Positions 1-8,537 of a stretch of 64,000 bases of DNA are shown in pieces. The notes beneath the pieces were generated by a model, which was not told the DNA's origin, did no database searches, and worked only from the letters and a program-made list of their open reading frames with translations. Source of the DNA: Pseudoalteromonas byunsanensis. GTDB lineage: Bacteria; Pseudomonadota; Gammaproteobacteria; Enterobacterales; Alteromonadaceae. The stretch covers positions 186,001 to 250,000 of the forward strand of contig NZ_MNAN01000027.1 in NCBI RefSeq assembly GCF_001854475.1. The letters are read 5' to 3'. A program made the translations under genes and the position numbers. How positions within the stretch are numbered: position 1 is the stretch's first letter; each line of letters starts with the position of its first letter.

Positions 1-1047
<1,047 letters not shown>

Positions 1048-1082
1048 TTAGATTTGGTTAATTTGAAAAGTGAAAAGTAGGG

Positions 1083-1370
1083 TTAGCCTACAATGCCTAA
1101 AATGTTATCTTCACGCATGATCAGGTACTCTTGACCTTCGATCTTTTCAGTTTTTTCAACATAAGAGCCAAATAGCACGGTATCGCCTGCTTTTACTTCT
1201 AGCGCTCTTACTTCACCATTGTCTAATACGCGGCCATTACCTACAGCGATAACTTCACCACGAGTTGACTTCTCTGCCGCAGAGCCAGTTAATACAATAC
1301 CGCCAGCAGATTTTGTTTCTTCTTCAAGACGCTTGATGATTACGCGATCATGTAAAGGACGAATGTTCAT
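1083..1370 (-). CDS. groES: 10 kDa co-chaperonin GroES
   Basis: Lid of the GroEL folding chamber. The 95-residue protein has the normal family length. It shows the N-terminal [14 protein letters not shown] strand, the mobile loop region with [13 protein letters not shown], and the C-terminal [13 protein letters not shown]. An AGGAG ribosome-binding site sits a few bases before the ATG. It is the first gene of groESL, preceded by a sigma-32-type promoter about 70 nt upstream of the start codon. Confidence 0.98.
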   Translation of the reverse strand: MNIRPLHDRVIIKRLEEETKSAGGIVLTGSAAEKSTRGEVIAVGNGRVLDNGEVRALEVKAGDTVLFGSYVEKTEKIEGQEYLIMREDNILGIVG

Positions 1371-1437
1371 TTGTTATGTTCTCCTAACAGTTTCTGAACA
1401 ACTACAGAAAAATTCTTTAAAACTAAGTTGCCATCAT

Positions 1438-1466
1438 TTATGGGGATGCGGCCCATAAAACCCAAG
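1438..1466 (-). promoter_or_regulatory. Sigma-32 (heat-shock) promoter of groESL
   Basis: Reading the minus strand, CTTGGGT (1466-1460) is followed after 14 nt by CCCCATAA (1445-1438). This closely fits the RpoH consensus of CTTGAAA, 13-15 nt, then CCCCAT. It lies upstream of groES and is the expected site for heat induction of the operon. Confidence 0.75.
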
Positions 1467-1485
1467 TCAAAAAATAAAAAATTTT

Positions 1486-1977
1486 TTAATCTTTTCGTTC
1501 GTACTCACCCTCAATGGTGTTAGAGGGGCGGTTGTTTGACTGCTGTTCTTTGTGCTCAAAAGGCTCAGCCTGCTCATGCTCTGTGTAGGCATTTTGCGAG
1601 TGCTGCATGGTAGTGTGCATTTTTACCGTCATCTTTTTCATTAATGCTTTAGCGAGTATTGAACGAATAGCCGGGGTTAATAGCATAAAACCGAGGACAT
1701 CAGTCATTATCCCCGGTGTCATCAATAATACTCCAGCAATGATCACACACAACCCCGTAAACAGTTCACTGGCAGGCATCTGACCACGCGCCATTTGCCC
1801 CTGCACATCACTATACGCACTCAAACCTTGTTGTTTTACCAACTTTGCACCTAAAATTGCGGTTAAGATCACCAAGGCAATGGTCGCAAACCCCCCGATA
1901 ACGTCACTGACTTGAATAAGCAGCGCTATTTCAATGATCGGCACCACAACAAACAGTACAAATAAAATCCGAAACAT
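1486..1977 (-). CDS. fxsA: FxsA family membrane protein
   Basis: Small inner-membrane protein of the FxsA family; the E. coli member suppresses F-exclusion of phage T7, and the general role is unknown. The 163-residue reading has hydrophobic segments at about residues 2-20, 25-45 and 70-105, with the family-typical GFATIALVILTAILGAKLV and MTPGIMTDVLGFMLLTPAIR stretches, and a hydrophilic charged tail. The start was set at 1977 because TAGGAGAAAGT places a strong Shine-Dalgarno 5-7 nt before this ATG; a longer frame reaching 2046 would add 23 residues unlike the family. It sits just upstream of groES, as in many gammaproteobacteria. Confidence 0.88.
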   Translation of the reverse strand: MFRILFVLFVVVPIIEIALLIQVSDVIGGFATIALVILTAILGAKLVKQQGLSAYSDVQGQMARGQMPASELFTGLCVIIAGVLLMTPGIMTDVLGFMLLTPAIRSILAKALMKKMTVKMHTTMQHSQNAYTEHEQAEPFEHKEQQSNNRPSNTIEGEYERKD

Positions 1978-2085
1978 ACTTTCTCCTAATTTAATGAAAC
2001 TTAAATATGGGTGACTCGGTCTCATTTCAAGCACAAACGACTCCACATTGTTAAGTTAGATAATTTTGCTTTCATCTATAGACAC

Positions 2086-2114
2086 TTGGGATAGATGATA
2101 GTTTGAGCTACTAT
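2086..2114 (+). promoter_or_regulatory. Predicted sigma-70 promoter for cutA-dsbD
   Basis: TTGGGA (2086-2091) is separated by 17 nt from TACTAT (2109-2114), and the cutA ATG follows 35 nt later behind a GAAGGAA Shine-Dalgarno. The site lies in the divergent gap between fxsA and cutA. The call rests on hexamer similarity and spacing only. Confidence 0.5.
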
Positions 2115-2149
2115 GGCGAAAGTTCATATATTTGTTGAAGGAATAGAGC

Positions 2150-2470
2150 ATGGCTCCCCATTACAAACTGGTTTTGACCACCTGTGAAAACCAAGATGTC
2201 GCTCGCCAACTTGCCAAACAGCTGATCACCCAGAAACTAGCTGCCTGTGTGAATATTTTGCCTGCCGTCGAGTCGGTATATATGTGGCAAAACGAGGTTG
2301 TGCAACAAACCGAAACTAAATTATTTATAAAAACCAAATCAGAAAAAATAAATAAGATGATACAAACCATCAAAGAGTTACACAGTTATGAAGTGCCTGA
2401 AATTCAGGTCGTCGATGTAACCGCTGGTAACCTTGCTTATTTTCACTGGTTGGATGAGGTATTAAATTAA
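2150..2470 (+). CDS. cutA: Divalent-cation tolerance protein CutA
   Basis: Small trimeric cytoplasmic protein linked to copper/divalent metal tolerance; its biochemical role is still debated. The 106 residues match the family length, with the typical ARQLAKQLITQKLAACVNI segment, the VESVYMWQ strand, the ETKLFIKT strand and the HSYEVPEI motif near the C-terminus. The stop codon overlaps the dsbD start (TAATG at 2468-2472), so the two genes are translationally coupled, as in E. coli cutA-dsbD. Confidence 0.95.
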   Translation: MAPHYKLVLTTCENQDVARQLAKQLITQKLAACVNILPAVESVYMWQNEVVQQTETKLFIKTKSEKINKMIQTIKELHSYEVPEIQVVDVTAGNLAYFHWLDEVLN

Positions 2471-4263
2471 TGCGCGCGCTGTTATTTGTTTTCTCGCTTA
2501 TGTGGCTGTTACCAGCACAGGCCAACAATGATGTTCTAAATAGCTTGTTAGCCCCAAAGCAAGATACCTTTTTGCCTGTCAATGAAGCTTTTAAATTCGA
2601 CTTTGATCAACAGGGCAATATTTTATTCACTGGTTGGGATATTGCGCCAGGCTATTACTTATATAAAAAGAAGCTGGAGATCATTGCCAAAAATGCTGAT
2701 ATCGACGTGGGAGAGTATGCCGACGGCGTAGAAATCGAAGATGAGTTTTTTGGTAGGACTGAAGTATACTTTGATTCATTCTCAGTGGTATCAAAACTTA
2801 GCAATATTAGCGATGATGCGGTGGTTAAAATCCGCTACCAAGGCTGCGCTGAAGCAGGGTTGTGTTACCCTCCAGAAGTGATCACCATACCTCTTTCGCC
2901 ACTGGCGATGGTGCAAGGTAGTGGTAAATCCACTGCTAATACTCAAGCCACGAAAGCCGCAGTAATTAGTGAACCAACGTCTTCAGATGAAGAGCTTTCC
3001 TTTACGGAGCGCCTAGCTAATCAAAGCTTAATGGCTAACTTAGCTATCTTCTTTATGGTTGGTGTTGGTCTGGCATTTACACCGTGCGTCTTTCCTATGT
3101 TCCCTATTTTGTCTAGCCTCATTGCAGGACAAAAAGGGCTATCAACCAAGCGAGCATTTTCGCTGTCATTTGTTTATGTACAAGGTATGGCTGTCACTTA
3201 CGCATTGCTTGGCCTTGTGGTAGCAGCGTTAGGCGGACAAGTGCAAGGTTACATTCAGCACCCTGCGGTACTCATTAGCTTCAGTTTATTGTTTGTATTA
3301 CTGGCTATGGCAATGTTTGGCTGGTATGAAATTAAGTTGCCCAACAGTGTAATGAGTCGACTCACCGCTATCAGTAATCAGCAAAAAGGGGGTAACTATC
3401 TGGGCGTATTCTCTATGGGAGTGCTTTCAGGTTTAATTGCTTCACCATGTACCACCGCACCGCTTTCAGCTGCATTACTTTACGTTGCCCAAAGCGGCGA
3501 TTATTTTATCGGTGGTATAACGCTATATGCTCTGAGTTTAGGCATGGGTTTACCGCTGTTATTACTGGGCACATCAGGTGGTAAATTACTCCCTAAAGCG
3601 GGCGCATGGATGGAACAGGTAAAAACTCTGTTTGGCTTCATTATGCTCGTGGTTCCGTTGATACTGCTCGAGCGCATAGTTGATTTTGACATTATCCTTT
3701 GGCTTGCCAGTGGTTTAATGCTTGCAACCGCGCTTTATTTACATCATTGGCAAAGCCAGCAAAACACTGGGCTACTAAAAACCTTACTGTGGGGTATTGC
3801 CTCACTACTATTAGTCAGTGCTTTAATGGTAAGCAAACACCTGATCTGGCCGAGCAAAACAATTAATGTGGCACAAACGACACAGGGTGAGAAAAAGTTT
3901 CAATTAGTAGCTGATCTAGACGCTTTACGAGAGGCCATTGAACAGGCCAACGACAATGGTCAAATCGCCATTGTCGACTTGTACGCTGACTGGTGCGTCG
4001 CTTGTAAAGAGTTCGAGAAATACACCTTTTTTGAGCCAGAAGTTCAACAACAATTCAAACACTTTGCATTATTGAAGTTAGACTTGACACAAAATAACGA
4101 TAAAAGCATTGAAATTATGAAAGAGTTCAACGTATTTGGATTGCCCACTATGTTGTTCTTTGATTCTCAAGGTAATGAGCTGCCAGATCTTCGAGTAACA
4201 GGCTTTTTGGGCCCTGAACCGTTTGCAAAGCACTTGGAAAAGGTGCGTGTTGCCGTACAGTAG
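2470..4263 (+). CDS. dsbD: Thiol:disulfide interchange protein DsbD
   Basis: Inner-membrane reductase that carries electrons from cytoplasmic thioredoxin to periplasmic DsbC/DsbG/CcmG. All three modules are present in 597 residues: a signal peptide (about 1-18); the periplasmic alpha domain with its cysteine pair in GCAEAGLCYPPE (near residue 135); an eight-helix membrane domain (about 185-460) with the two half-site cysteines in TPCVFPMFPI and ASPCTTAPLS; and a C-terminal thioredoxin-like domain with the WCVAC active site (near residue 513). It starts inside the cutA stop codon, so it is co-translated with cutA. Confidence 0.96.
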   Translation: MRALLFVFSLMWLLPAQANNDVLNSLLAPKQDTFLPVNEAFKFDFDQQGNILFTGWDIAPGYYLYKKKLEIIAKNADIDVGEYADGVEIEDEFFGRTEVYFDSFSVVSKLSNISDDAVVKIRYQGCAEAGLCYPPEVITIPLSPLAMVQGSGKSTANTQATKAAVISEPTSSDEELSFTERLANQSLMANLAIFFMVGVGLAFTPCVFPMFPILSSLIAGQKGLSTKRAFSLSFVYVQGMAVTYALLGLVVAALGGQVQGYIQHPAVLISFSLLFVLLAMAMFGWYEIKLPNSVMSRLTAISNQQKGGNYLGVFSMGVLSGLIASPCTTAPLSAALLYVAQSGDYFIGGITLYALSLGMGLPLLLLGTSGGKLLPKAGAWMEQVKTLFGFIMLVVPLILLERIVDFDIILWLASGLMLATALYLHHWQSQQNTGLLKTLLWGIASLLLVSALMVSKHLIWPSKTINVAQTTQGEKKFQLVADLDALREAIEQANDNGQIAIVDLYADWCVACKEFEKYTFFEPEVQQQFKHFALLKLDLTQNNDKSIEIMKEFNVFGLPTMLFFDSQGNELPDLRVTGFLGPEPFAKHLEKVRVAVQ

Positions 4264-4279
4264 CCTTCCAGTTCCCACT

Positions 4280-4301
4280 CGCTGGTCACGTATGACCAGC
4301 G
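4280..4301 (+). other. Perfect 9-bp hairpin after dsbD
   Basis: CGCTGGTCA, a 4-nt loop and TGACCAGCG form a perfect stem 17 nt after the dsbD stop. No T-run follows, so it is not a standard intrinsic terminator. It could stabilise the 3' end of the mRNA or be a REP-like element. No other copy was noticed in the window. Confidence 0.45.
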
Positions 4302-4467
4302 ACCTCCCTTCTGATTAGACCAGTATTTTGCTGCTATTTACCGCGAAATATCTATAATACACAGCTAAAGTGAGAAAAAGTTGCTATTTTAGTCTGAACA
4401 GCTTAAGTTATTTATTAACTTATACAAAAAATCACGTTAATTTCAATTTAAGGGGTTTTCACGGATT

Positions 4468-4929
4468 ATGACTGCAAAGTTGAAGATTTTAGTCTTAAAT
4501 GGGCCAAACCTTAATATGCTTGGTCACCGTGAGCCACAGACTTATGGCACGCTCACACTTGATGAGCTAATGACCAGAGTAGACGAACACGCTCAGCAAC
4601 TAGGCGTAACACTCTCTCATTTGCAAAGTAACAGTGAAGCTGAACTTATCAGCACCATACACGATGCATGGCAAAAAATTGATGCCATTATCATCAATCC
4701 CGCGGCATTCACACACACAAGTGTGGCGCTGCGAGACGCTTTATTAAGCGTCAATATACCTTTTTATGAAGTGCATATCAGTAATGTGTATGCACGAGAG
4801 CCGTTTCGCCATAAGTCGTTTTTTTCCGACGTGGCCGAAGGGGTGATATGTGGATTAGGCGCAATTGGCTATCAGGCGGCTTTAACAGCAGCAGTAAGCA
4901 AATTGCACAACAAAAATAACGCAAATTAA
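4468..4929 (+). CDS. aroQ: 3-dehydroquinate dehydratase, type II
   Basis: Third step of the shikimate pathway: dehydrates 3-dehydroquinate to 3-dehydroshikimate. The 153 residues match dodecameric type II enzymes, with the N-terminal [19 protein letters not shown] loop (catalytic Arg/Tyr), the QSNSEAEL motif, [17 protein letters not shown], and the [18 protein letters not shown] segment holding the catalytic His. It is followed after 17 nt by accB and accC, the widespread aroQ-accB-accC arrangement. A TATAAT box at about 4349-4354 in the upstream gap may be the -10 element of the operon. Confidence 0.97.
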   Translation: MTAKLKILVLNGPNLNMLGHREPQTYGTLTLDELMTRVDEHAQQLGVTLSHLQSNSEAELISTIHDAWQKIDAIIINPAAFTHTSVALRDALLSVNIPFYEVHISNVYAREPFRHKSFFSDVAEGVICGLGAIGYQAALTAAVSKLHNKNNAN

Positions 4930-4946
4930 CTAACAGGCGGGTCATT

Positions 4947-5399
4947 ATGGATATTCGCAAGATCAAGAAACTTATCGAATTAGTAGAAGAATCAGGTATT
5001 GCTGAATTAGAAATCACTGAAGGTGAAGAGTCAGTACGTATTAACCGTTACAGCAATGCACCAGTTATGGCACAGCCACAACAGTATGCTCCAGCTCCTG
5101 CCGCAGCGCCAGCTCCTGCAGCGGCTCCTGCTGAAGCTGCACCAGCAGCTCCAGCTGCACCGACAGGTCATCAAGTGCTATCACCAATGGTTGGTACTTT
5201 CTACGCGGCAGCTTCTCCTGAAGCACCTGCATATGTAGAAGTAGGTTCAAAAGTAAAAGTAGGCGATACACTATGTATCGTTGAAGCTATGAAAATGATG
5301 AACCAAATTGAAGCTGATAAAGCGGGTGTGGTTAAAGCAATTCTTGTTGAAAACGGTGAGCCTGTAGAATTCGACCAGCCACTATTCATTATCGAATAA
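4947..5399 (+). CDS. accB: Biotin carboxyl carrier protein of acetyl-CoA carboxylase
   Basis: Carries biotin between the carboxylase and carboxyltransferase halves of acetyl-CoA carboxylase, the first step of fatty acid synthesis. The 150 residues comprise an N-terminal segment (1-45), a long Ala/Pro-rich flexible linker (about 48-75), and the biotinyl domain with the EAMKMMN motif, where Lys116 is the predicted biotinylation site. GC-rich, Ala-biased linker DNA differs from its surroundings only because of composition. It is followed 24 nt later by accC. Confidence 0.97.
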   Translation: MDIRKIKKLIELVEESGIAELEITEGEESVRINRYSNAPVMAQPQQYAPAPAAAPAPAAAPAEAAPAAPAAPTGHQVLSPMVGTFYAAASPEAPAYVEVGSKVKVGDTLCIVEAMKMMNQIEADKAGVVKAILVENGEPVEFDQPLFIIE

Positions 5400-5423
5400 T
5401 CACGCAATAAGAAGGCAAACGCT

Positions 5424-6764
5424 ATGTTAGATAAAGTAGTCATTGCGAACCGAGGTGAAATAGCACTTCGCGTATTGCGTGCCTGCAAGGAGCTTGGGAT
5501 CAAAACGGTGGCTGTGCATTCAACCGCTGACCGCGATCTTAAGCACGTGCTTCTTGCGGATGAAACCATTTGTATCGGTAAACCGGCTGCATCTGAGAGC
5601 TATCTGGATATTCCACGCATTATTGCAGCAGCAGAAGTTACTGATGCGGTAGCAATTCACCCAGGTTACGGATTCTTATCAGAAAATGCTGATTTTGCTG
5701 ACCAAGTTGAGCAAAGTGGCTTTGTATTCATTGGCCCTCGCGGTGATACAATACGTTTGATGGGTGACAAAGTATCAGCCATTGAAGCAATGCGTAAAGC
5801 AGGTGTACCTTGTGTACCCGGTTCAGACGGTCCATTGACCGACGACAAAGAGCGCAATGCACAAATCGCCAAGCGCATCGGCTATCCGGTGATCATCAAA
5901 GCCGCAGGTGGCGGTGGTGGCCGTGGTATGCGTGTTGTCAGAAGCGACGCTGATTTGCATAACTCTATTGCATTAACACAACAAGAAGCAAAGCAGTTCT
6001 TCGGCAACGGCATGGTTTACATGGAGAAATTCCTTGAAAACCCTCGCCACATCGAAGTACAGGTACTTGCTGATGGCCAAGGTAATGCGATTCATTTAGG
6101 TGAGCGCGACTGTTCAATGCAGCGCCGTCACCAAAAAGTCGTTGAAGAGGCTCCAGCACCGGGTATTACCGCTGAAATGCGTAAATTCATTGGTGATCGT
6201 TGTACTCGTGCGTGTATCGAAATCGGCTACCGTGGCGCTGGTACTTTTGAGTTCCTATACGAAAATGGCGAGTTCTACTTCATTGAAATGAACACCCGTA
6301 TTCAGGTTGAACACCCAGTTACCGAAATGGTGACAGGCGTGGATTTGATCAAAGAGCAGCTTAAAATTGCCGCAGGCCAGCCGTTATCTATCACACAAGA
6401 AGACGTTGTGATCCGAGGCCATGCTATCGAATGTCGTATCAATGCTGAAGACCCAGAAACATTTATTCCATCACCAGGTAAGATCACACGCTTCCATCCT
6501 GCTGGCGGTTTAGGTATTCGTTGGGATAGCCATATTTACGCTGACTACACCGTACCGCCTTATTACGACTCAATGATTGGCAAGCTTATCACTTATGGTG
6601 AAAATCGCGATGTGGCTATTGCTCGTGCGCGTAATGCACTCAATGAGTTGGTAATTGACGGTATTAAAACCAATACACCGCTACATAAGAAGATCTTAGC
6701 GGATGAAAACTTCCAAAGTGGTGGGACAAACATCCACTACCTAGAGAAGAAATTAGGTTTATAA
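5424..6764 (+). CDS. accC: Biotin carboxylase subunit of acetyl-CoA carboxylase
   Basis: ATP-dependent carboxylation of biotin on AccB. The 446-residue protein has the normal length and domain order: N-terminal biotin carboxylase fold ([20 protein letters not shown]), ATP-grasp with the glycine-rich [10 protein letters not shown] loop near residue 165, the catalytic [16 protein letters not shown] segment, and the C-terminal domain. It is the last gene of aroQ-accB-accC and is followed by an intrinsic terminator at about 6777-6808. Confidence 0.98.
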   Translation: MLDKVVIANRGEIALRVLRACKELGIKTVAVHSTADRDLKHVLLADETICIGKPAASESYLDIPRIIAAAEVTDAVAIHPGYGFLSENADFADQVEQSGFVFIGPRGDTIRLMGDKVSAIEAMRKAGVPCVPGSDGPLTDDKERNAQIAKRIGYPVIIKAAGGGGGRGMRVVRSDADLHNSIALTQQEAKQFFGNGMVYMEKFLENPRHIEVQVLADGQGNAIHLGERDCSMQRRHQKVVEEAPAPGITAEMRKFIGDRCTRACIEIGYRGAGTFEFLYENGEFYFIEMNTRIQVEHPVTEMVTGVDLIKEQLKIAAGQPLSITQEDVVIRGHAIECRINAEDPETFIPSPGKITRFHPAGGLGIRWDSHIYADYTVPPYYDSMIGKLITYGENRDVAIARARNALNELVIDGIKTNTPLHKKILADENFQSGGTNIHYLEKKLGL

Positions 6765-6776
6765 GTATTTATAATT

Positions 6777-6808
6777 TTAAAAGCCGACAAATGTCGGCTT
6801 TTTCTTTT
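6777..6808 (+). terminator. Intrinsic terminator after accC
   Basis: AAGCCGACA and TGTCGGCTT form a 9-bp stem with a very short loop, followed by TTTCTTTTGT. It lies 13 nt after the accC stop codon. Confidence 0.85.
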
Positions 6809-6888
6809 GTATTTAATCCAGAGACAACCTAAATTGCTCTAAATTTAATCATTTGATTTATCAATAGTTAAATTTATGGCTTTTGCTA

Positions 6889-6917
6889 GTGACAAGGCTT
6901 TTAAAAGTTTTTATACT
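6889..6917 (+). promoter_or_regulatory. Predicted promoter of tRNA-Ile2
   Basis: GTGACA (6889-6894), 17 nt, then TATACT (6912-6917). The bases after the -10 are GC-rich (GCAACCCGC), resembling the discriminator of growth-rate-controlled stable RNA promoters. The tRNA begins about 55 nt after the likely start site. Confidence 0.6.
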
Positions 6918-6978
6918 GCAACCCGCTTACCAACATTGGTAAGTCTGTTTACCTGCACTTCCTAGCAGGCACAATAAT

Positions 6979-7055
6979 GGCCCCTTAGCTCAGTTGGTTA
7001 GAGCACACGACTCATAATCGTTAGGTCCCCAGTTCAAGTCTGGGAGGGGCCACCA
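6979..7055 (+). tRNA. tRNA-Ile2 (anticodon CAT, lysidine type)
   Basis: A 77-nt cloverleaf with 7-bp acceptor stem GGCCCCT/AGGGGCC, encoded CCA at 7053-7055, D-arm TAGCTCAGTTGGTTAGAGC, and T-loop GTTCAAGTC. The anticodon in CGACTCATAATCG is CAT. The acceptor stem and the CGACT/ATCG anticodon stem match the AUA-reading tRNA-Ile2 (E. coli ileX) rather than elongator or initiator tRNA-Met, so the wobble C should be converted to lysidine by TilS. An automatic caller may label it tRNA-Met. Confidence 0.88.
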
Positions 7056-7147
7056 TTTTTCCTAAAGTAATTCTCAACTACTCAAAATAATTACAAGCCT
7101 TTTCACTTCATTATTTTTTGCGATTTGATGGGTGTCACATGAGTGTC

Positions 7148-7176
7148 AAAAACAAAAACACCGCGTTATACGCGGC
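7148..7176 (-). terminator. Intrinsic terminator for the DUF6765-like gene
   Basis: On the minus strand the stem CCGCG/CGCGG with a 5-nt loop (7161-7175) is followed by TGTTTTTGTTTTTG. It lies about 30 nt downstream of the stop codon at 7206. Confidence 0.7.
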
Positions 7177-7205
7177 GTAAAATATTCAGAGTTTATTGAG
7201 TAATA

Positions 7206-8267
7206 CTAAGCCACGCAAATCCCATATCTTGGCAGAATAATATCCACAACATTTAGGCGGTGTTGTTTTGCGGCGTCATGGAACAGCTTCCAATTTGATG
7301 TTAAAAATGCTGCTGTAAAAGTATATTCATCTTCATCTTCGTCATCCAAAATGGTGCCAAGTGCCTCATGCTTCCAAGAACCTTCACCCTTGGCGATGTA
7401 GGATAACTGATAGGCCCCCAATGAAAATCTATCGCTGGCAATTGCTTCTAACCATAAGGCAAGTCGATGCTGGCCGTCATCCATATTAAATTCAGCAAAA
7501 CACTGAGCTATCTGTTGTTTAAGCGCTGCATTCAAGCCGGTTGGCTGCTGTTGAAGGTAAACCTGATAGACTTTGCATAACTCATCAGCTGCTTCTAAAA
7601 AGTCGACCGGATTGTTACGCTCTACAACCTCTCCTAACCCATTGGTATAGCTCCAATGTTGATGCGGCAAGTCTGGGTTAGATAATGCTTGACCGTGCCC
7701 CAAGCTTGGAATGTCATCTTGGATCATCCCCATAAAATAGTCAGTGACTCTTTTTCTCCAATGCTTATCAATTTGACCATTGTGGTCTTTAATATTCTCT
7801 ACCTTGTTAATGCTGTGCTGTATGCCCGCGAACCCTTTATGCCCCCACGTATCAATAAATACATGTGAGGTGATCCCCAGCAAATGCAAAGCATAAGGCT
7901 TGTGTTTATTGGCAATACACTCATTCACCATATCACGGGCAACATAGGAGTTAGGCTTACATACTAACTTGTGAATAAAGCTACCTGATGGGTTACTCTT
8001 TGCCGGTAACCCACTATTACCTGGTAAAAAATGAAATGGTATCCATACTTGTTGATTCTCTAAACTTTGAATATTGCGATAATCCAACATTTTATGAGCA
8101 GTGGTAATTCGTTGATAAGCCGCGCCATTGCTAAACTTGATACACCCCTCATTAGTTGCATCATCAACATATTGTGACGCATGGGCAATGATTTGTGCCT
8201 GTTCATTACTAAATCCTGCGGCACGGGCTACCACCCAAGTCATGCCAAGGTGAAGATCTATCTGCAT
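7206..8267 (-). CDS. DUF6765-like protein, possible metal-dependent helical hydrolase fold
   Basis: 353 residues, no signal peptide or membrane segment. The pattern MQIDLHLGMTWVVARAAGF, HASQYVDDATNEG, HKMLDYRN, PFHFLPGN and HLLGITSHVFIDTWGHKGFAG resembles proteins annotated as DUF6765. The spacing of His and Asp residues (H6, H29, D34-D35, H58, H79, H129, H135, D138, H142) recalls zinc-dependent phospholipase C/S1-P1 nuclease-like helical proteins, but this is inference. It is a single gene with its own terminator, facing away from the GGDEF/EAL gene. Function unknown; the family name is recalled from its sequence pattern, not searched. Confidence 0.6.
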   Translation of the reverse strand: MQIDLHLGMTWVVARAAGFSNEQAQIIAHASQYVDDATNEGCIKFSNGAAYQRITTAHKMLDYRNIQSLENQQVWIPFHFLPGNSGLPAKSNPSGSFIHKLVCKPNSYVARDMVNECIANKHKPYALHLLGITSHVFIDTWGHKGFAGIQHSINKVENIKDHNGQIDKHWRKRVTDYFMGMIQDDIPSLGHGQALSNPDLPHQHWSYTNGLGEVVERNNPVDFLEAADELCKVYQVYLQQQPTGLNAALKQQIAQCFAEFNMDDGQHRLALWLEAIASDRFSLGAYQLSYIAKGEGSWKHEALGTILDDEDEDEYTFTAAFLTSNWKLFHDAAKQHRLNVVDIILPRYGICVA

Positions 8268-8537
8268 AATGATCCTTTTAAATACGCTGGATATAACTTC
8301 ATGATTATATCACCACAAGCAACAATAACTGTATCTCAGAAAGAGTATTATCCATTAAGTTTGATTATTCCAACAGGTCACTTTTTGTAGTAGATCAATA
8401 TCTTTAGTGCTCAAACAGCTATGTTTTTATATTTTGAACTAGACTTAGTTATCCTGTGTTCAACTTAATCAACTTCATGCATCTCTTTACACAAATTAGA
8501 GTTATGCTCGCCGTCCAATACCTATGAGTAAAGAACT

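Noticed and set aside
6979..7055. Elongator tRNA-Met
   Set aside because: The CAT anticodon would fit, but the GGCCCCT acceptor stem and the CGACT/ATCG anticodon stem match tRNA-Ile2 (ileX type), not tRNA-Met.
6979..7205. tRNA-Ile2 as a phage or island attachment site
   Set aside because: No integrase, no truncated tRNA 3' copy downstream and no composition jump were seen.
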